From NCBI RefSeq assembly GCF_029269825.1, contig NZ_JARJHU010000005.1, forward strand, positions 558,001 through 622,000: a stretch of 64,000 nucleotides of DNA. The letters are read 5' to 3'. The translations under genes and the position numbers were made by a program. Positions 25,006 to 34,791 of the stretch are shown in pieces. Positions within the stretch are counted from its first letter, which is position 1; every line of letters starts with the position of its first letter. Origin of the DNA: Pedobacter sp. JY14-1. GTDB lineage: Bacteria > Bacteroidota > Bacteroidia > Sphingobacteriales > Sphingobacteriaceae. The notes under the pieces are model-generated. The model was not told the DNA's origin, did no database searches, and saw only the letters and a program-made list of their open reading frames with translations.

Positions 25006-25227
25006 TCAAATATCCCATATCTGCTTCCGAATTCTTTTGATGTAGTGTCTCACGTCAAGTACAAGGGCAGCAAGTACATAAAACACAATGGGGAAGCCCA
25101 CTGCCAGAAATGAGGAATAAATAAAAAAAAGCCTGATCTTACTGATAGACATATTCAGGCGCTCTGCCAGGTAAGTACAAACGCCAAAACTCTGCTTTTC
25201 GAAAAAGGTGATGATCTTTTGAAACAT
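25006..25227 (-). CDS. Small PspC-domain membrane protein
   Basis: A 73-residue protein from the ATG at 25227 (an ATG at 25239 adds four residues). FGVCTYLAERLNMSISKIRL is the PspC signature, followed by one or two hydrophobic segments (about 30-58) and a basic tail. Relatives take part in phage-shock and envelope-stress responses; no other psp gene is in the window. Confidence 0.8.
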   Translation of the reverse strand: MFQKIITFFEKQSFGVCTYLAERLNMSISKIRLFFIYSSFLAVGFPIVFYVLAALVLDVRHYIKRIRKQIWDI

Positions 25228-25313
25228 TTTGAATTGCAATATCCAGTTCTGTTACCACAATTTAATTATTTTTTCCGAACAAAGGACGAATTATTTTAAC
25301 ATGACCGGCTGGT

Positions 25314-26144
25314 TCAGACAAGTCCCGCAACTACCAGTATCTGTTCCATCTCCTGCTGCAGCTTCAGCGCCTCTTCCCTGGCCCTTTCCGCAAAGTCCTC
25401 ACCCTTACCTGCATAGATGATACCTCTGGAAGAATTGACCAGCAGACCGCAATCTTTGTTCAGCCCGTATCTGGCAACTTCTGACAAACTACCGCCCTGT
25501 GCACCCACTCCAGGCACCAGAAAAAAACTATCGGGCACGAGTTTACGGATATTGGCCAGTTCAGACGCAACTGTAGCACCTACAACATACATCAGTTGTT
25601 CACTATCCGCCCATTCGGAAGAGGTACGGATGACACGCTCATAAAGCCTCTCTTCACCAGACTGCCGCAACTGAAAATCGCCGTGCCCGGTATTCGATGT
25701 AAGGGCCAGCAGGATCACCCATTTCCCGGGATGATCCAGAAAAGGGCCCACAGAATCCTGTCCCATATAAGGTGCCACTGTAATTGCATCAAAACCCAAT
25801 CCCGACTTTTCTTCATTGAAAAAAGCCTCTGCGTACATAGATGAAGTATTGCCGATGTCACCCCTTTTTGCATCAGCAATGGTAAATATGTCCTCAGGTA
25901 TGTATTCCCAGGTCTGGATCAGCGTTTCCCATCCCTTTAACCCCATCGACTCGTAGAAAGCCGTATTCGGTTTATAAGCCACACAAAGGTCGCTTGTGGC
26001 GTCAATAAGCTGCTTGTTGAACTCCAGCACCGGGTTTTCATATTTCAACAGGTGCTTAGGTATATTTTCGAATACCGGGTCCAATCCGACACACAAAAAC
26101 GAACGCTTCCGCTTTATTAGTTCAACAAGTGCTCTCTTATCCAT
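25314..26144 (-). CDS. pyrF: Orotidine 5'-phosphate decarboxylase, type 2
   Basis: A 276-residue enzyme that converts OMP to UMP, the last step of de novo pyrimidine synthesis. The catalytic motif [14 protein letters not shown] contains the Asp-x-Lys-x-x-Asp triad. The N-terminal [18 protein letters not shown] and the late PGVGAQGG loop are characteristic of the longer type 2 enzymes. It is divergent from rho and not in an operon with other pyr genes. Confidence 0.96.
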   Translation of the reverse strand: MDKRALVELIKRKRSFLCVGLDPVFENIPKHLLKYENPVLEFNKQLIDATSDLCVAYKPNTAFYESMGLKGWETLIQTWEYIPEDIFTIADAKRGDIGNTSSMYAEAFFNEEKSGLGFDAITVAPYMGQDSVGPFLDHPGKWVILLALTSNTGHGDFQLRQSGEERLYERVIRTSSEWADSEQLMYVVGATVASELANIRKLVPDSFFLVPGVGAQGGSLSEVARYGLNKDCGLLVNSSRGIIYAGKGEDFAERAREEALKLQQEMEQILVVAGLV

Positions 26145-26361
26145 TATTAAGGTAAAATTTATAAGGACAAAGATGTCAAATTTTTATTTTTTTCTTGGAG
26201 ATTAAATTGCAAATACATACAATTGCAGCATAATTCTCAAAAAGCATTATCTGACCATTCCGGAATACCCCAAAAAATTTTGTTTCCATTAAATTTTATC
26301 ATGGCTCTTCTGTCTGGTTGACTGGTAAATGCTTTCATAAAAATTCTCTACAAAGACATAA

Positions 26362-28041
26362 ATGTTTAACAAAACAGAATTAAACGAAAAACTCACGGCT
26401 GAATTGCGTGAGATAGCAAAATCAAAAGGCATATTGAACGCAGAGGAATTACGAAAGGCTGAACTTGTTGAGATCCTTGCTCAAATCCAGGAACTGGAAG
26501 AGGTACCAAGTGCTCCGGAGCCTGCCGCTAAACCCAAAACCGCAAGAGCGCGTGCAGCTACGGAGAGTAAAAGCGAAGCGGAAGCTGCCTCGTCTGAAAA
26601 ACCTGCAAGAAAGCGTATACGTATTGGTTCAGCTCCCAGGGAAAAGGACGAAGAGGGACCGACTCAGCGGCCTTTCAGTAAAGCGTCTTTATTTGAGCCC
26701 CAGGCGACCAGAACTGAAGAGGCTACTCCCGAACCCGTTCCTGCCGAACAAAAAAAGAAAAACGAAGATATTCCCCAGGCTACACCGCAGCCAGAACCTG
26801 TTCCCTCTTTGCCATCTTTTGACAACAGGAAGAAACAAACGCCAAGAGAGGAACCGAGGCAAAAAAATCATGCGGGCAATCTTCCAACCAGTAAGCAGTT
26901 GGAAAACAGTTATTCTAATTTGGATTTTGACAACACCATCATTAACGAAGGTGTTATGGAGATCATGCCTGACGGATATGGTTTTCTGAGATCTGCAGAC
27001 TATAACTACCTATCGTCTCCGGATGACATCTATGTTTCCCAGTCGCAGATCAAACTTTTCGGACTGAAAACAGGCGATACGGTAAAGGGAAGCATCAGAC
27101 CACCTAAGGAAGGCGAGAAGTATTTTCCACTCGTGCGGGTAGAAACCATTAACGGCCGTTTGCCTGCTGACGTAAGGGACCGTGTCCCTTTTGACTATCT
27201 GACCCCTTTGTTCCCAACGGAAAGGCTGAACCTGTTCACCCAGCCAGGCAATTATTCTACAAGGATCATCGATCTTTTTACCCCTATTGGTAAAGGTCAG
27301 CGTGGTTTGATCGTGGCGCAGCCTAAAACGGGTAAGACCAACCTGCTGAAGGAAGTAGCCAACGCCATTGCTAAAAACCATCCCGAGGTTTACCTGATTA
27401 TTCTGCTGATCGACGAACGCCCGGAAGAGGTGACCGATATGGCGAGAAGTGTGAGGGCTGAGGTCATCGCATCAACTTTTGACGAGCCGGCTGACCGCCA
27501 TGTAAAGATTGCGAATATCGTACTGGAGAAAGCTAAGCGGCTGGTAGAATGCGGACATGACGTGGTTATCCTTCTTGATTCTATTACCAGACTGGCGAGG
27601 GCCTACAATACGACTGCCCCTGCCTCAGGAAAAATACTCTCAGGAGGTGTGGATGCCAATGCCCTGCATAAACCAAAACGTTTCTTCGGAGCGGCAAGGA
27701 ATATCGAAAAAGGCGGTTCGCTGACCATTCTTGCTACCGCACTGACCGATACCGGATCAAAGATGGATGAGGTTATCTTTGAGGAATTCAAAGGAACGGG
27801 CAATATGGAACTGCAACTGGACCGCAAACTGTCCAACAAGCGCATTTTCCCTGCGGTAGACATCACGGCATCGAGTACCAGGAGGGACGATCTGCTGCAT
27901 GATAAGGATACCCTGCAGCGCGTCTGGATACTGCGCAACCACCTGGCCGATATGAATGCACAGGAAGCAATGGAGTTTGTACAGGCACAGCTTAAAGGCA
28001 CTAAATCCAACGAAGAGTTCCTGATTTCCATGAACGGATAA
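26362..28041 (+). CDS. rho: Transcription termination factor Rho with low-complexity insert
   Basis: A 559-residue hexameric RNA helicase. The N-terminal Rho_N helices ([19 protein letters not shown]) are followed by a Glu/Pro/Ala/Lys-rich, apparently disordered insert (about 45-185) and then the RNA-binding cold-shock-like domain ([15 protein letters not shown]). The motor has Walker A in [13 protein letters not shown] (about 320) and [13 protein letters not shown] (about 405). The long insert explains why it is about 140 residues longer than the E. coli protein. The 217-base leader (26145-26361) shows no feature I can name. pssA starts 3 bases after its stop. Confidence 0.97.
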   Translation: MFNKTELNEKLTAELREIAKSKGILNAEELRKAELVEILAQIQELEEVPSAPEPAAKPKTARARAATESKSEAEAASSEKPARKRIRIGSAPREKDEEGPTQRPFSKASLFEPQATRTEEATPEPVPAEQKKKNEDIPQATPQPEPVPSLPSFDNRKKQTPREEPRQKNHAGNLPTSKQLENSYSNLDFDNTIINEGVMEIMPDGYGFLRSADYNYLSSPDDIYVSQSQIKLFGLKTGDTVKGSIRPPKEGEKYFPLVRVETINGRLPADVRDRVPFDYLTPLFPTERLNLFTQPGNYSTRIIDLFTPIGKGQRGLIVAQPKTGKTNLLKEVANAIAKNHPEVYLIILLIDERPEEVTDMARSVRAEVIASTFDEPADRHVKIANIVLEKAKRLVECGHDVVILLDSITRLARAYNTTAPASGKILSGGVDANALHKPKRFFGAARNIEKGGSLTILATALTDTGSKMDEVIFEEFKGTGNMELQLDRKLSNKRIFPAVDITASSTRRDDLLHDKDTLQRVWILRNHLADMNAQEAMEFVQAQLKGTKSNEEFLISMNG

Positions 28042-28043
28042 AT

Positions 28044-28736
28044 ATGATCAGAAGACATATTCCAAATGCGATCACCTGTGCCAATTTGTTCTCCGGCAGT
28101 ATCGGGATCGTATACGCATTTAACGGGCAGCTGGAAACAGCTGCCTATTTTGTGCTCCTTTCAGGGATATTTGATTTTTTCGACGGTCTTGCAGCAAGGG
28201 TACTGAACGTAAAATCGGCTATCGGTAAGGAACTCGACTCCCTTGCAGATGTGATCAGCTTTGGTTTTCTGCCCGGAGTGGTCATGTACCAGTTGTTGAT
28301 CCAAAGCGACTATACCAGCACCTGGCTCCCTTATTCAGGCTTTTTAATTACTGTATTTTCTGCATTGAGACTTGCCAAGTTCAATATAGACACCCGGCAG
28401 AGCGAAGATTTTATTGGCCTTAACACGCCAATGAACACCATCTTCATTGTATCTTTGGTCTTCATCAGGGCAGATTATCCGGTATTGACCGGATCCGCTG
28501 GTCTGTTGATCGGCATCACAGCTCTATCATGCTGGCTGCTCATCAGTGAGATCAGAATATTTTCTATGAAACTTGGATCCACAGGTTGGAAGGAAAATAA
28601 ATTCAGGTACCTGTTCCTGGTCCTTTCATTGATACTGGCTGCAATATTTCAATTTATAGCCGTACCTCTCATCCTGCTGCTTTACATCGTATGCTCTGTA
28701 TTTCATTTCAGAGGCAGGCAGACTGTGGCACCTTAA
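28044..28736 (+). CDS. pssA: CDP-diacylglycerol--serine O-phosphatidyltransferase
   Basis: A 230-residue membrane enzyme that makes phosphatidylserine, the precursor of phosphatidylethanolamine. The CDP-alcohol phosphotransferase motif DGLAARVLNVKSAIGKELD is at residues 50-68, with its catalytic Asp just beyond in SLADV. About seven hydrophobic segments follow. It is almost directly joined to rho and is convergent with an HPt gene that ends one base after its stop. Confidence 0.92.
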   Translation: MIRRHIPNAITCANLFSGSIGIVYAFNGQLETAAYFVLLSGIFDFFDGLAARVLNVKSAIGKELDSLADVISFGFLPGVVMYQLLIQSDYTSTWLPYSGFLITVFSALRLAKFNIDTRQSEDFIGLNTPMNTIFIVSLVFIRADYPVLTGSAGLLIGITALSCWLLISEIRIFSMKLGSTGWKENKFRYLFLVLSLILAAIFQFIAVPLILLLYIVCSVFHFRGRQTVAP

Positions 28737-29117
28737 CTACAATTGTTTTTCCAGCTCAGCTCTGGTTGCATCCAGTTGCCGGTACAATACATTTTCAATA
28801 AAGGCCACAATTTGGTTGCAATCTGATGCTACCTTGTCCAGATCTTTCCCTTCTTTGGCATTGGTTTCGATCTGCTGCATAAACTCCTTGGCATCTTCTC
28901 TGCCGACGTAAACGAATGTCGGTTTTATCTTATGTGCGCCTGCAGCTACCTTTGCCCAGTCCTTAGCTGCCAGGGCATCCTGCATCTCCTGGATATAAAC
29001 AGGGGTCTGGATCTTAAAGAGATCAATCATTTCAATAATGAACGCTGCATTGTCCCCGCACATATCTTTAAGATAGGAAAGATCCAGCGGCTGGTTGTTT
29101 TTCTGTTGGTCGATCAT
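28737..29117 (-). CDS. Stand-alone HPt domain protein
   Basis: A 126-residue protein from the ATG at 29117 (a GTG two codons upstream is less likely). It is an all-helical phosphotransfer domain with the phosphorylatable His in AAGAHKIKPTFVYVG. Such proteins relay phosphate from hybrid kinases to response regulators. No hybrid kinase or receiver gene adjoins it, so its partners are encoded elsewhere. It is 17 bases downstream of folK on the same strand. Confidence 0.88.
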   Translation of the reverse strand: MIDQQKNNQPLDLSYLKDMCGDNAAFIIEMIDLFKIQTPVYIQEMQDALAAKDWAKVAAGAHKIKPTFVYVGREDAKEFMQQIETNAKEGKDLDKVASDCNQIVAFIENVLYRQLDATRAELEKQL

Positions 29118-29134
29118 GAGCACAAAACTAAAAA

Positions 29135-29626
29135 TTAAATCTTTGATACCATCAGGTCATCTGCCAAATCAGCTAACAAATCTGACACCTTTTGATGGAG
29201 TACAGGGTGCAGGTGATCAGGGGCTATCTCTGCCAGGGGTTCCAGAACAAATCTGCGGTGCTGCATATGCGGATGCGGAATGCTGAGGTCCTGCTCCCGG
29301 ATAACTTCGTTGCCATAGAAAATGATATCGATATCAATCAGCCTGGCGCCCCATTTATCGGTTCTGTTCCTGCCGAGGCTACGTTCTATTTCAAGCGCGT
29401 GACGAAGTACGCTAAAAGGATCTAATGCGGTTTCTACACCGAGCGCAATGTTCAGAAATGCCGGCTGGTTTTGGTTACCCCAGGCCGCGGTCTGGTAAAC
29501 GGAAGACCTGGCAAAGACGACCCCGATTTTCCATCCGATCTCCACCTCTGCTTTCCGAAGCAATTCCTGCCTGTCGCCCAGGTTACTGCCCAGTAATAAA
29601 TAAACTTTTTTGCAATTCAATCCCAT
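29135..29626 (-). CDS. folK: 6-hydroxymethyl-7,8-dihydropterin pyrophosphokinase
   Basis: A 163-residue folate biosynthesis enzyme. YLLLGSNLGDRQELL is at the N-terminus, AWGNQNQPAFLNIALGVET in the middle, and the signature RLIDIDIIFYGNEV comes after SLGRNRTDKWGA. It transfers pyrophosphate from ATP to the pterin. Divergent from sppA with a 52-base spacer. Confidence 0.96.
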   Translation of the reverse strand: MGLNCKKVYLLLGSNLGDRQELLRKAEVEIGWKIGVVFARSSVYQTAAWGNQNQPAFLNIALGVETALDPFSVLRHALEIERSLGRNRTDKWGARLIDIDIIFYGNEVIREQDLSIPHPHMQHRRFVLEPLAEIAPDHLHPVLHQKVSDLLADLADDLMVSKI

Positions 29627-29678
29627 ATGTCCCCGGAGGCTTTTTGTTATATTTACAAATTAAATATTTACCCCTCAC

Positions 29679-31451
29679 ATGAGAGAATTTTTTAAGCAGG
29701 TTCTTGCAAGTTTCCTGGGTTTTATCCTCGCTGCAGTTATCCTTGGTGCCTTGTCGGTCGGTATGCTTATCGGCATAATATCGTCAATGAACAACGAAAA
29801 GACTACAGTGGTCAGCGATAATTCTGTACTTTACCTGAACCTCGATCAGACTATCCTGGAACGTACGCCCGACGACACCTTTGCCAATCTTCCTATCGTA
29901 GGTTCGGAAGGCGAAAAACACATCGGCTTTTATGATGTCATCCGCTCGCTGGAAAAGGCAAAGACAGATAAGCGTATCCGTTGCATCTATCTGGATGTTT
30001 CTGCTCCGGATGCCGGGCATGCTACCCTGAAAGAAATCCGAGATGCCTTGGTTGACTTCAGATCTTCGGGTAAAAAAATCATAGCCTACAGTGAGGTCTA
30101 TTCCCAGAAAGCTTATTATCTGGCTTCAGCAGCCAACAAGGTATACCTGAACCCGGAGGGCAACCTTGAGTTCAAAGGACTAAGCAGCCAGCTGATGTTC
30201 TTTAAGGGAGCCCTCGATAAATTGGGTATCGAAGCTCAGGTTATCCGGGCGGGCAATTATAAAAGTGCGGTCGAACCTTTTATGCTGGACAAGATGAGCG
30301 ACAAAAACCGTGAACAGGTAAGCGCTTATATGAACGGATTGTACCAGAACATATTACAGGCAGTATCCGAAAGCCGGAAGCTTAGCATAGATGAGTTGCA
30401 TCAGATCGCCGACGGGTACCAGATCCGCCGTGCCTCCGATGCACTGTCGCTGAAAATGGTAGATGGGCTCAGATATAAGGATGAAGTCCTTGATGAACTG
30501 AAACAATTGAGCGGAAAAAGTAAAAAGAAGAGTATCAATTCGGTAAGCATTAATGAATATGCAAAAAGCCTTGACGATGAGAATGAGGGCAATGGTAAAG
30601 ATAAAATAGCTGTGGTTTACGCTAATGGCGACATCATGGGTGGTGAAGGTAATAACGAAACCATCGGATCCGCTAAAATATCCCGTACCCTCCGCAGGCT
30701 GCGGGCTGACAGCAGTGTCAAGGCCATCGTATTGCGTGTGAACTCGCCGGGCGGCAGCGCCCTGGCTTCCGACGTGATCTGGCGGGAGATCATACTGGCT
30801 AAAAAGTCAAAACCGGTGATTGCATCCTTTGGTGACGTGGCAGCTTCAGGAGGGTACTATATCGCCTGTGCCGCCGATTCAATATTTGTACAACCCAACA
30901 CCATCACAGGGTCAATCGGGGTTTTCGGGGTTATCCCCAACCTGCAGCACCTGCTGAATGACAAACTGGGCATCACCTTTGACGGAGTGAAGACTGCCCG
31001 GTATGCTGACATCATGAGCATGAACCGTCCGCTGACCGCCGGTGAGCGGCTGATCATCCAGAACGATGTGAACCATGTATATGATACCTTTATCGGGCAC
31101 GTAGCCGATGGCCGTAAAAAAACGAAGGCGGAAATAGACAGCATTGGCGGCGGGCATGTGTGGGTAGGTTCAGATGCCGTAAAGAACGGTCTGGCCGACC
31201 GGATTGGCAATTTCCGTGATGCCATCCGCGCTGCAGCCAGCAAGGCAGGAACACAAAACTACGAAGTCGTCTTTTATCCTGAACTCCTCAGCCCGCTCAA
31301 AACCTTGATCCAGGACGGCTCCGACAATTTTACCCGCAGCAAACTGAAGGCAAAACTGGGCGAAAGCTACCTGATCTATCAGCAGCTGGACAAAGTAATT
31401 GGATTATCAGGCATCCAGGCCCGGCTGCCTTTTCAGGCCATATCCGAATAA
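29679..31451 (+). CDS. sppA: Signal peptide peptidase SppA, 67K type
   Basis: A 590-residue membrane-anchored serine protease with one N-terminal helix (about 8-33) and two tandem ClpP-fold halves. The general-base Lys is in AGNYKSAVEPF (about 194) and the nucleophile Ser in VNSPGGSALASD (about 358-362). It degrades cleaved signal peptides. Its stop overlaps the first base of the polX ATG, so the downstream genes form one cluster with it. Confidence 0.95.
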   Translation: MREFFKQVLASFLGFILAAVILGALSVGMLIGIISSMNNEKTTVVSDNSVLYLNLDQTILERTPDDTFANLPIVGSEGEKHIGFYDVIRSLEKAKTDKRIRCIYLDVSAPDAGHATLKEIRDALVDFRSSGKKIIAYSEVYSQKAYYLASAANKVYLNPEGNLEFKGLSSQLMFFKGALDKLGIEAQVIRAGNYKSAVEPFMLDKMSDKNREQVSAYMNGLYQNILQAVSESRKLSIDELHQIADGYQIRRASDALSLKMVDGLRYKDEVLDELKQLSGKSKKKSINSVSINEYAKSLDDENEGNGKDKIAVVYANGDIMGGEGNNETIGSAKISRTLRRLRADSSVKAIVLRVNSPGGSALASDVIWREIILAKKSKPVIASFGDVAASGGYYIACAADSIFVQPNTITGSIGVFGVIPNLQHLLNDKLGITFDGVKTARYADIMSMNRPLTAGERLIIQNDVNHVYDTFIGHVADGRKKTKAEIDSIGGGHVWVGSDAVKNGLADRIGNFRDAIRAAASKAGTQNYEVVFYPELLSPLKTLIQDGSDNFTRSKLKAKLGESYLIYQQLDKVIGLSGIQARLPFQAISE

Positions 31452-33169
31452 TGGCAACCAATATAACTATGGAAAACAAAACCATTGCCCGTACACTCCG
31501 GCTGCTTTCTCAGCTGATGGAACTTCATAGCGAAAATCCATTTAAGATCAAATCGGTAGCCAATGCGGCCTTTAAGATAGATAAACTACCCTATGCCATC
31601 GCCGGCAAAAGCCTGGAAGAGCTTAGTGTCATAGATGGCCTGGGCAAGAGTATTTCGGCCAAGGTCTGGGAGCTCCTTCAAAAAGGCAGCATCACCGAAC
31701 TGCAGGACCTGCTCGGCAACACACCGGAAGGCATTGTAGAAATGCTGGGCATCAAGGGTATAGGCCCTAAGAAAATCCTGACGATATGGAAGGAACTGGG
31801 CATCGAAAACATTGGCGAGCTTTATTATGCCTGTAATGAAAACCGCCTTATTGAAGCTAAAGGATTCGGGCTTAAGACCCAGGAAGAGATCAAAAAAGTG
31901 ATCGAGTTCCAAATGGCCGGCCACGGCAAATTCCTGTACGCACAAGCCGCTCCCCTCGTGCGGAAGCTGCATGAAGACCTTTCATTATGGCTTGGCATTT
32001 CTGAGCCTGCCCCCCTGCTCAGCATTGCCGGCGCATACCGCCGGGGCCTGGAGGTCGTGGATGAGCTGGTTTTTGTGGCAGGCCTGGCACAGCCGGAACA
32101 GGTCAAAGCCGGTATTTCCCGATTTACTCCTCTGCAGTTTGACGCGCAGGAAGAAGGCTTCTTAATAGCCATGAGCCCGTTTGGATTGAAGATCAGGCTT
32201 TACCTCGCTCCGGCAGATGACTTTTACCGACAGCTATTTATACATACCGGTAATGAAGCACATGTGGAAGCAGTGCTGGAAAATGCAGGGCAGGGACCGT
32301 TTAAGAGTGAAGAAGCGATCTACCGCCAGGCAGGGCTGGATTATATTACCCCTGAGCTCCGCGAAGCACTCGGCGAAATCGAACAGGCTGCAGCACATCA
32401 GCTTCCGGTACTGATCACGGACGAAGACCTCAGAGGCAGCCTGCATAACCATTCTACCTGGAGCGATGGTGTCCATACCATAGAAGAAATGGCGCTTTAT
32501 TGCCGGGACACCCTTAAACTGGAATATCTCGGCCTGTGCGACCACTCCAGGTCCGCATTCTATGCCAATGGCCTCAACGAACAGCGCGTGTATGCCCAGC
32601 ATCAGGAAATCGATGCGCTCAATGCACGGCTTGCGCCTTTTCGCATCTTTAAGGGTATTGAAAGCGACATCCTGAACGATGGCTCTTTGGATTACAGCGA
32701 CGATATCTTAAAGCACTTTGACTTTGTCGTCGCATCTGTACACAGTAATCTCCGCATGGACGAACAGAAAGCAACAGCCAGGCTCATTAAGGCGATAGAA
32801 AACCCTTACACCACCATATTGGGGCATCCTACAGGCCGCTTGCTGCTCAGCCGCAAAGGTTATCCAATCGACTACACCAAAGTAATCGATGCCTGCGCGG
32901 CCAACGGGGTTGTCATAGAAATCAATGCCAATCCCTTGAGGCTCGATCTTGACTGGCGCTGGCACCGGTATGCCCTTGAAAAAGGTGTTTTGCTTTCCGT
33001 AAACCCGGATGCTCACCGTATCGAAGGTTTTCACGACATGCAATATGGAATTCTGGTCGGCAGAAAAGGTGGGCTCCAGGCAAAGCAGTGCCTTAATGCC
33101 TTCTCGCTGACAGATATTGAACAACACTTCAGCAATAAAAAAGCAGGAATCCTTAACTTTGCCAGATGA
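31451..33169 (+). CDS. polX: PolX-type protein: family X polymerase domain (site degenerate) plus PHP domain
   Basis: A 572-residue protein with two helix-hairpin-helix motifs (VIDGLGKSISAKVWELL and LGIKGIGPKKILTIW), a family X nucleotidyltransferase region and a C-terminal PHP phosphoesterase (LHNHSTWSDG at 331-340, GLCDHSR, and HPTGRLL). In active family X enzymes the metal site is the G-D-I-D type pair after G-S-x-R-R; here residues 193-209 read GAYRRGLEVVDELVFVA, lacking the second Asp. The third carboxylate region (LKIRLYL) is also changed. The PHP exonuclease side looks intact. DUF4254 follows with a four-base ATGA overlap. Confidence 0.9.
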   Translation: MATNITMENKTIARTLRLLSQLMELHSENPFKIKSVANAAFKIDKLPYAIAGKSLEELSVIDGLGKSISAKVWELLQKGSITELQDLLGNTPEGIVEMLGIKGIGPKKILTIWKELGIENIGELYYACNENRLIEAKGFGLKTQEEIKKVIEFQMAGHGKFLYAQAAPLVRKLHEDLSLWLGISEPAPLLSIAGAYRRGLEVVDELVFVAGLAQPEQVKAGISRFTPLQFDAQEEGFLIAMSPFGLKIRLYLAPADDFYRQLFIHTGNEAHVEAVLENAGQGPFKSEEAIYRQAGLDYITPELREALGEIEQAAAHQLPVLITDEDLRGSLHNHSTWSDGVHTIEEMALYCRDTLKLEYLGLCDHSRSAFYANGLNEQRVYAQHQEIDALNARLAPFRIFKGIESDILNDGSLDYSDDILKHFDFVVASVHSNLRMDEQKATARLIKAIENPYTTILGHPTGRLLLSRKGYPIDYTKVIDACAANGVVIEINANPLRLDLDWRWHRYALEKGVLLSVNPDAHRIEGFHDMQYGILVGRKGGLQAKQCLNAFSLTDIEQHFSNKKAGILNFAR

Positions 33170-33768
33170 TCAGTGAACTTTGCAACCGGATATTCGAGAA
33201 AGCGATCGGCGATTATCATGTTTATGACAATATTGAGCAACCCATCCGGAATCCTTATGGAATTGGTACCCTTGAGCACCTACTTTATCTGAAATGCTGG
33301 ATCGATACTGCCCAATGGCATATGGAAGACGTGGTACGCAATCCTGAGATCGATCCCGCTGAAGGCCTGCAATGGAAACGCCGCATCGATGCCTCTAACC
33401 AGGAGCGGACAGATGTGGTAGAATATATCGACAGCTATTTCCTGGAGGAATATAAAAACGTAACCCCGAAGACAGATGCAAGGATAAATACCGAAAGTCC
33501 GGCCTGGGTGGTAGACCGCCTGTCTATACTGGCGCTTAAGATCTACCATATGCAGGAAGAAACTGTAAGGCCCGGCAGTTCAGAAGAGCACCGGCAAGTC
33601 TGCACAAACAAACTGTCTGTGCTGCTGGCACAGAGAACAGACCTTTCCCATAGCCTGGACGAACTCATGACCGATATCGCTAACGGGGACAAATACATGA
33701 AGGTGTATAAACAGATGAAAATGTACAACGACCCTAACCTCAATCCGATACTTTATAAAAACAGGTAA
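33166..33768 (+). CDS. DUF4254 protein
   Basis: A 200-residue soluble, mainly helical protein (NPYGIGTLEHLLYLKCWIDT, KRRIDASNQERTDVVEYID). It is recognised as DUF4254, a family usually found next to glycosyltransferase genes in Bacteroidota. Its function is unknown. Its start overlaps the polX stop and the GT9 gene begins six bases after its stop, so it is translated as part of the cluster. Confidence 0.85.
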   Translation: MISELCNRIFEKAIGDYHVYDNIEQPIRNPYGIGTLEHLLYLKCWIDTAQWHMEDVVRNPEIDPAEGLQWKRRIDASNQERTDVVEYIDSYFLEEYKNVTPKTDARINTESPAWVVDRLSILALKIYHMQEETVRPGSSEEHRQVCTNKLSVLLAQRTDLSHSLDELMTDIANGDKYMKVYKQMKMYNDPNLNPILYKNR

Positions 33769-33774
33769 ACCTGC

Positions 33775-34791
33775 ATGGCAGAAAAGGACAAAATACTGAT
33801 CATCCGTTTTTCTGCCATGGGCGATGTCGCCATGACCGCACCGGTCGTCAGAGAATTCAGGGAGAATTACCCGGGGGTTGAACTTGTTGTCGTTAGCCGG
33901 GCCTTCTTTGCGCCCTTTTTTAAGGGTATCCCCGGTCTTCATTTCTGCAATTTTAATCCCGGAGAGCAGCACAAAGGTCTTGGTGGCATTTTCCGACTTT
34001 ATAAAACACTTTCAGCTATGGGCATCACCTGTGTGGCCGATCTCCATGATAACCTGCGCAGCAGGATATTGTGCAGCTTATTCCGGTTCTCAGGTATCCG
34101 TATAGCCCGCCTGGACAAGGGCCGTACCCAAAAGCGCAGGCTTACCCGGAAAAACAATAAGATACTGGTTCCCCTCAAACTTACCGTACACCGTTACGCC
34201 GAAGTGTTCGGAAAACTGGGTTACCCCTTTACACTTAAGAATGAATTAAGTAAGTCTAAAAAAGAACAGAACATTCCGAACGTCCAGGAACAAAAAAAAA
34301 TAGGTATCAGTCCATTTGCGCAACACCAGCAAAAGGTATATCCCTTTGACAAGCTTGAAAGAGTACTGCTGGAACTGGCCGAAAAAGGACATCAGCTCTT
34401 CATCTTCGGAGGTTCAGCAGAAGAACAGCAACAGGCCGAAAAATGGGAGGCTCTCCACCCCGGCATCAGATCAACGGTTAGAAAAATGACACTCGATGAA
34501 GAATTGAAATTCATTTCAGACTTGGATCTTATGCTAAGCATGGACTCTTCGGGAATGCATCTGGCTTCTCTGCAAGGCATACCCGTCGTATCGGTATGGG
34601 GAGCTACCCATCCTTACGCGGGTTTCCTTGGCTACGGTCAATCCCTCAGCAATGCTGTACAGAACACACTCTATTGCAGACCTTGTTCTGTTTATGGCAA
34701 CATTCCCTGCTACCGGGGCGATTTTGCCTGTATGAACAATCTGGCACCCGAAATTGTTATTGATCGAGTAATTGCACAACTCAATGGCTAA
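33775..34791 (+). CDS. Glycosyltransferase family 9 (heptosyltransferase-like)
   Basis: A 338-residue GT-B enzyme. KILIIRFSAMGDVAMTAPVV at the N-terminus and the nucleotide-sugar site MLSMDSSGMHLASLQGIPVV with WGATHPYAGF are the ADP-heptose:LPS transferase pattern. It probably adds a sugar to the LPS core or a related surface glycan. It overlaps the sixA start by eight bases. Confidence 0.92.
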   Translation: MAEKDKILIIRFSAMGDVAMTAPVVREFRENYPGVELVVVSRAFFAPFFKGIPGLHFCNFNPGEQHKGLGGIFRLYKTLSAMGITCVADLHDNLRSRILCSLFRFSGIRIARLDKGRTQKRRLTRKNNKILVPLKLTVHRYAEVFGKLGYPFTLKNELSKSKKEQNIPNVQEQKKIGISPFAQHQQKVYPFDKLERVLLELAEKGHQLFIFGGSAEEQQQAEKWEALHPGIRSTVRKMTLDEELKFISDLDLMLSMDSSGMHLASLQGIPVVSVWGATHPYAGFLGYGQSLSNAVQNTLYCRPCSVYGNIPCYRGDFACMNNLAPEIVIDRVIAQLNG

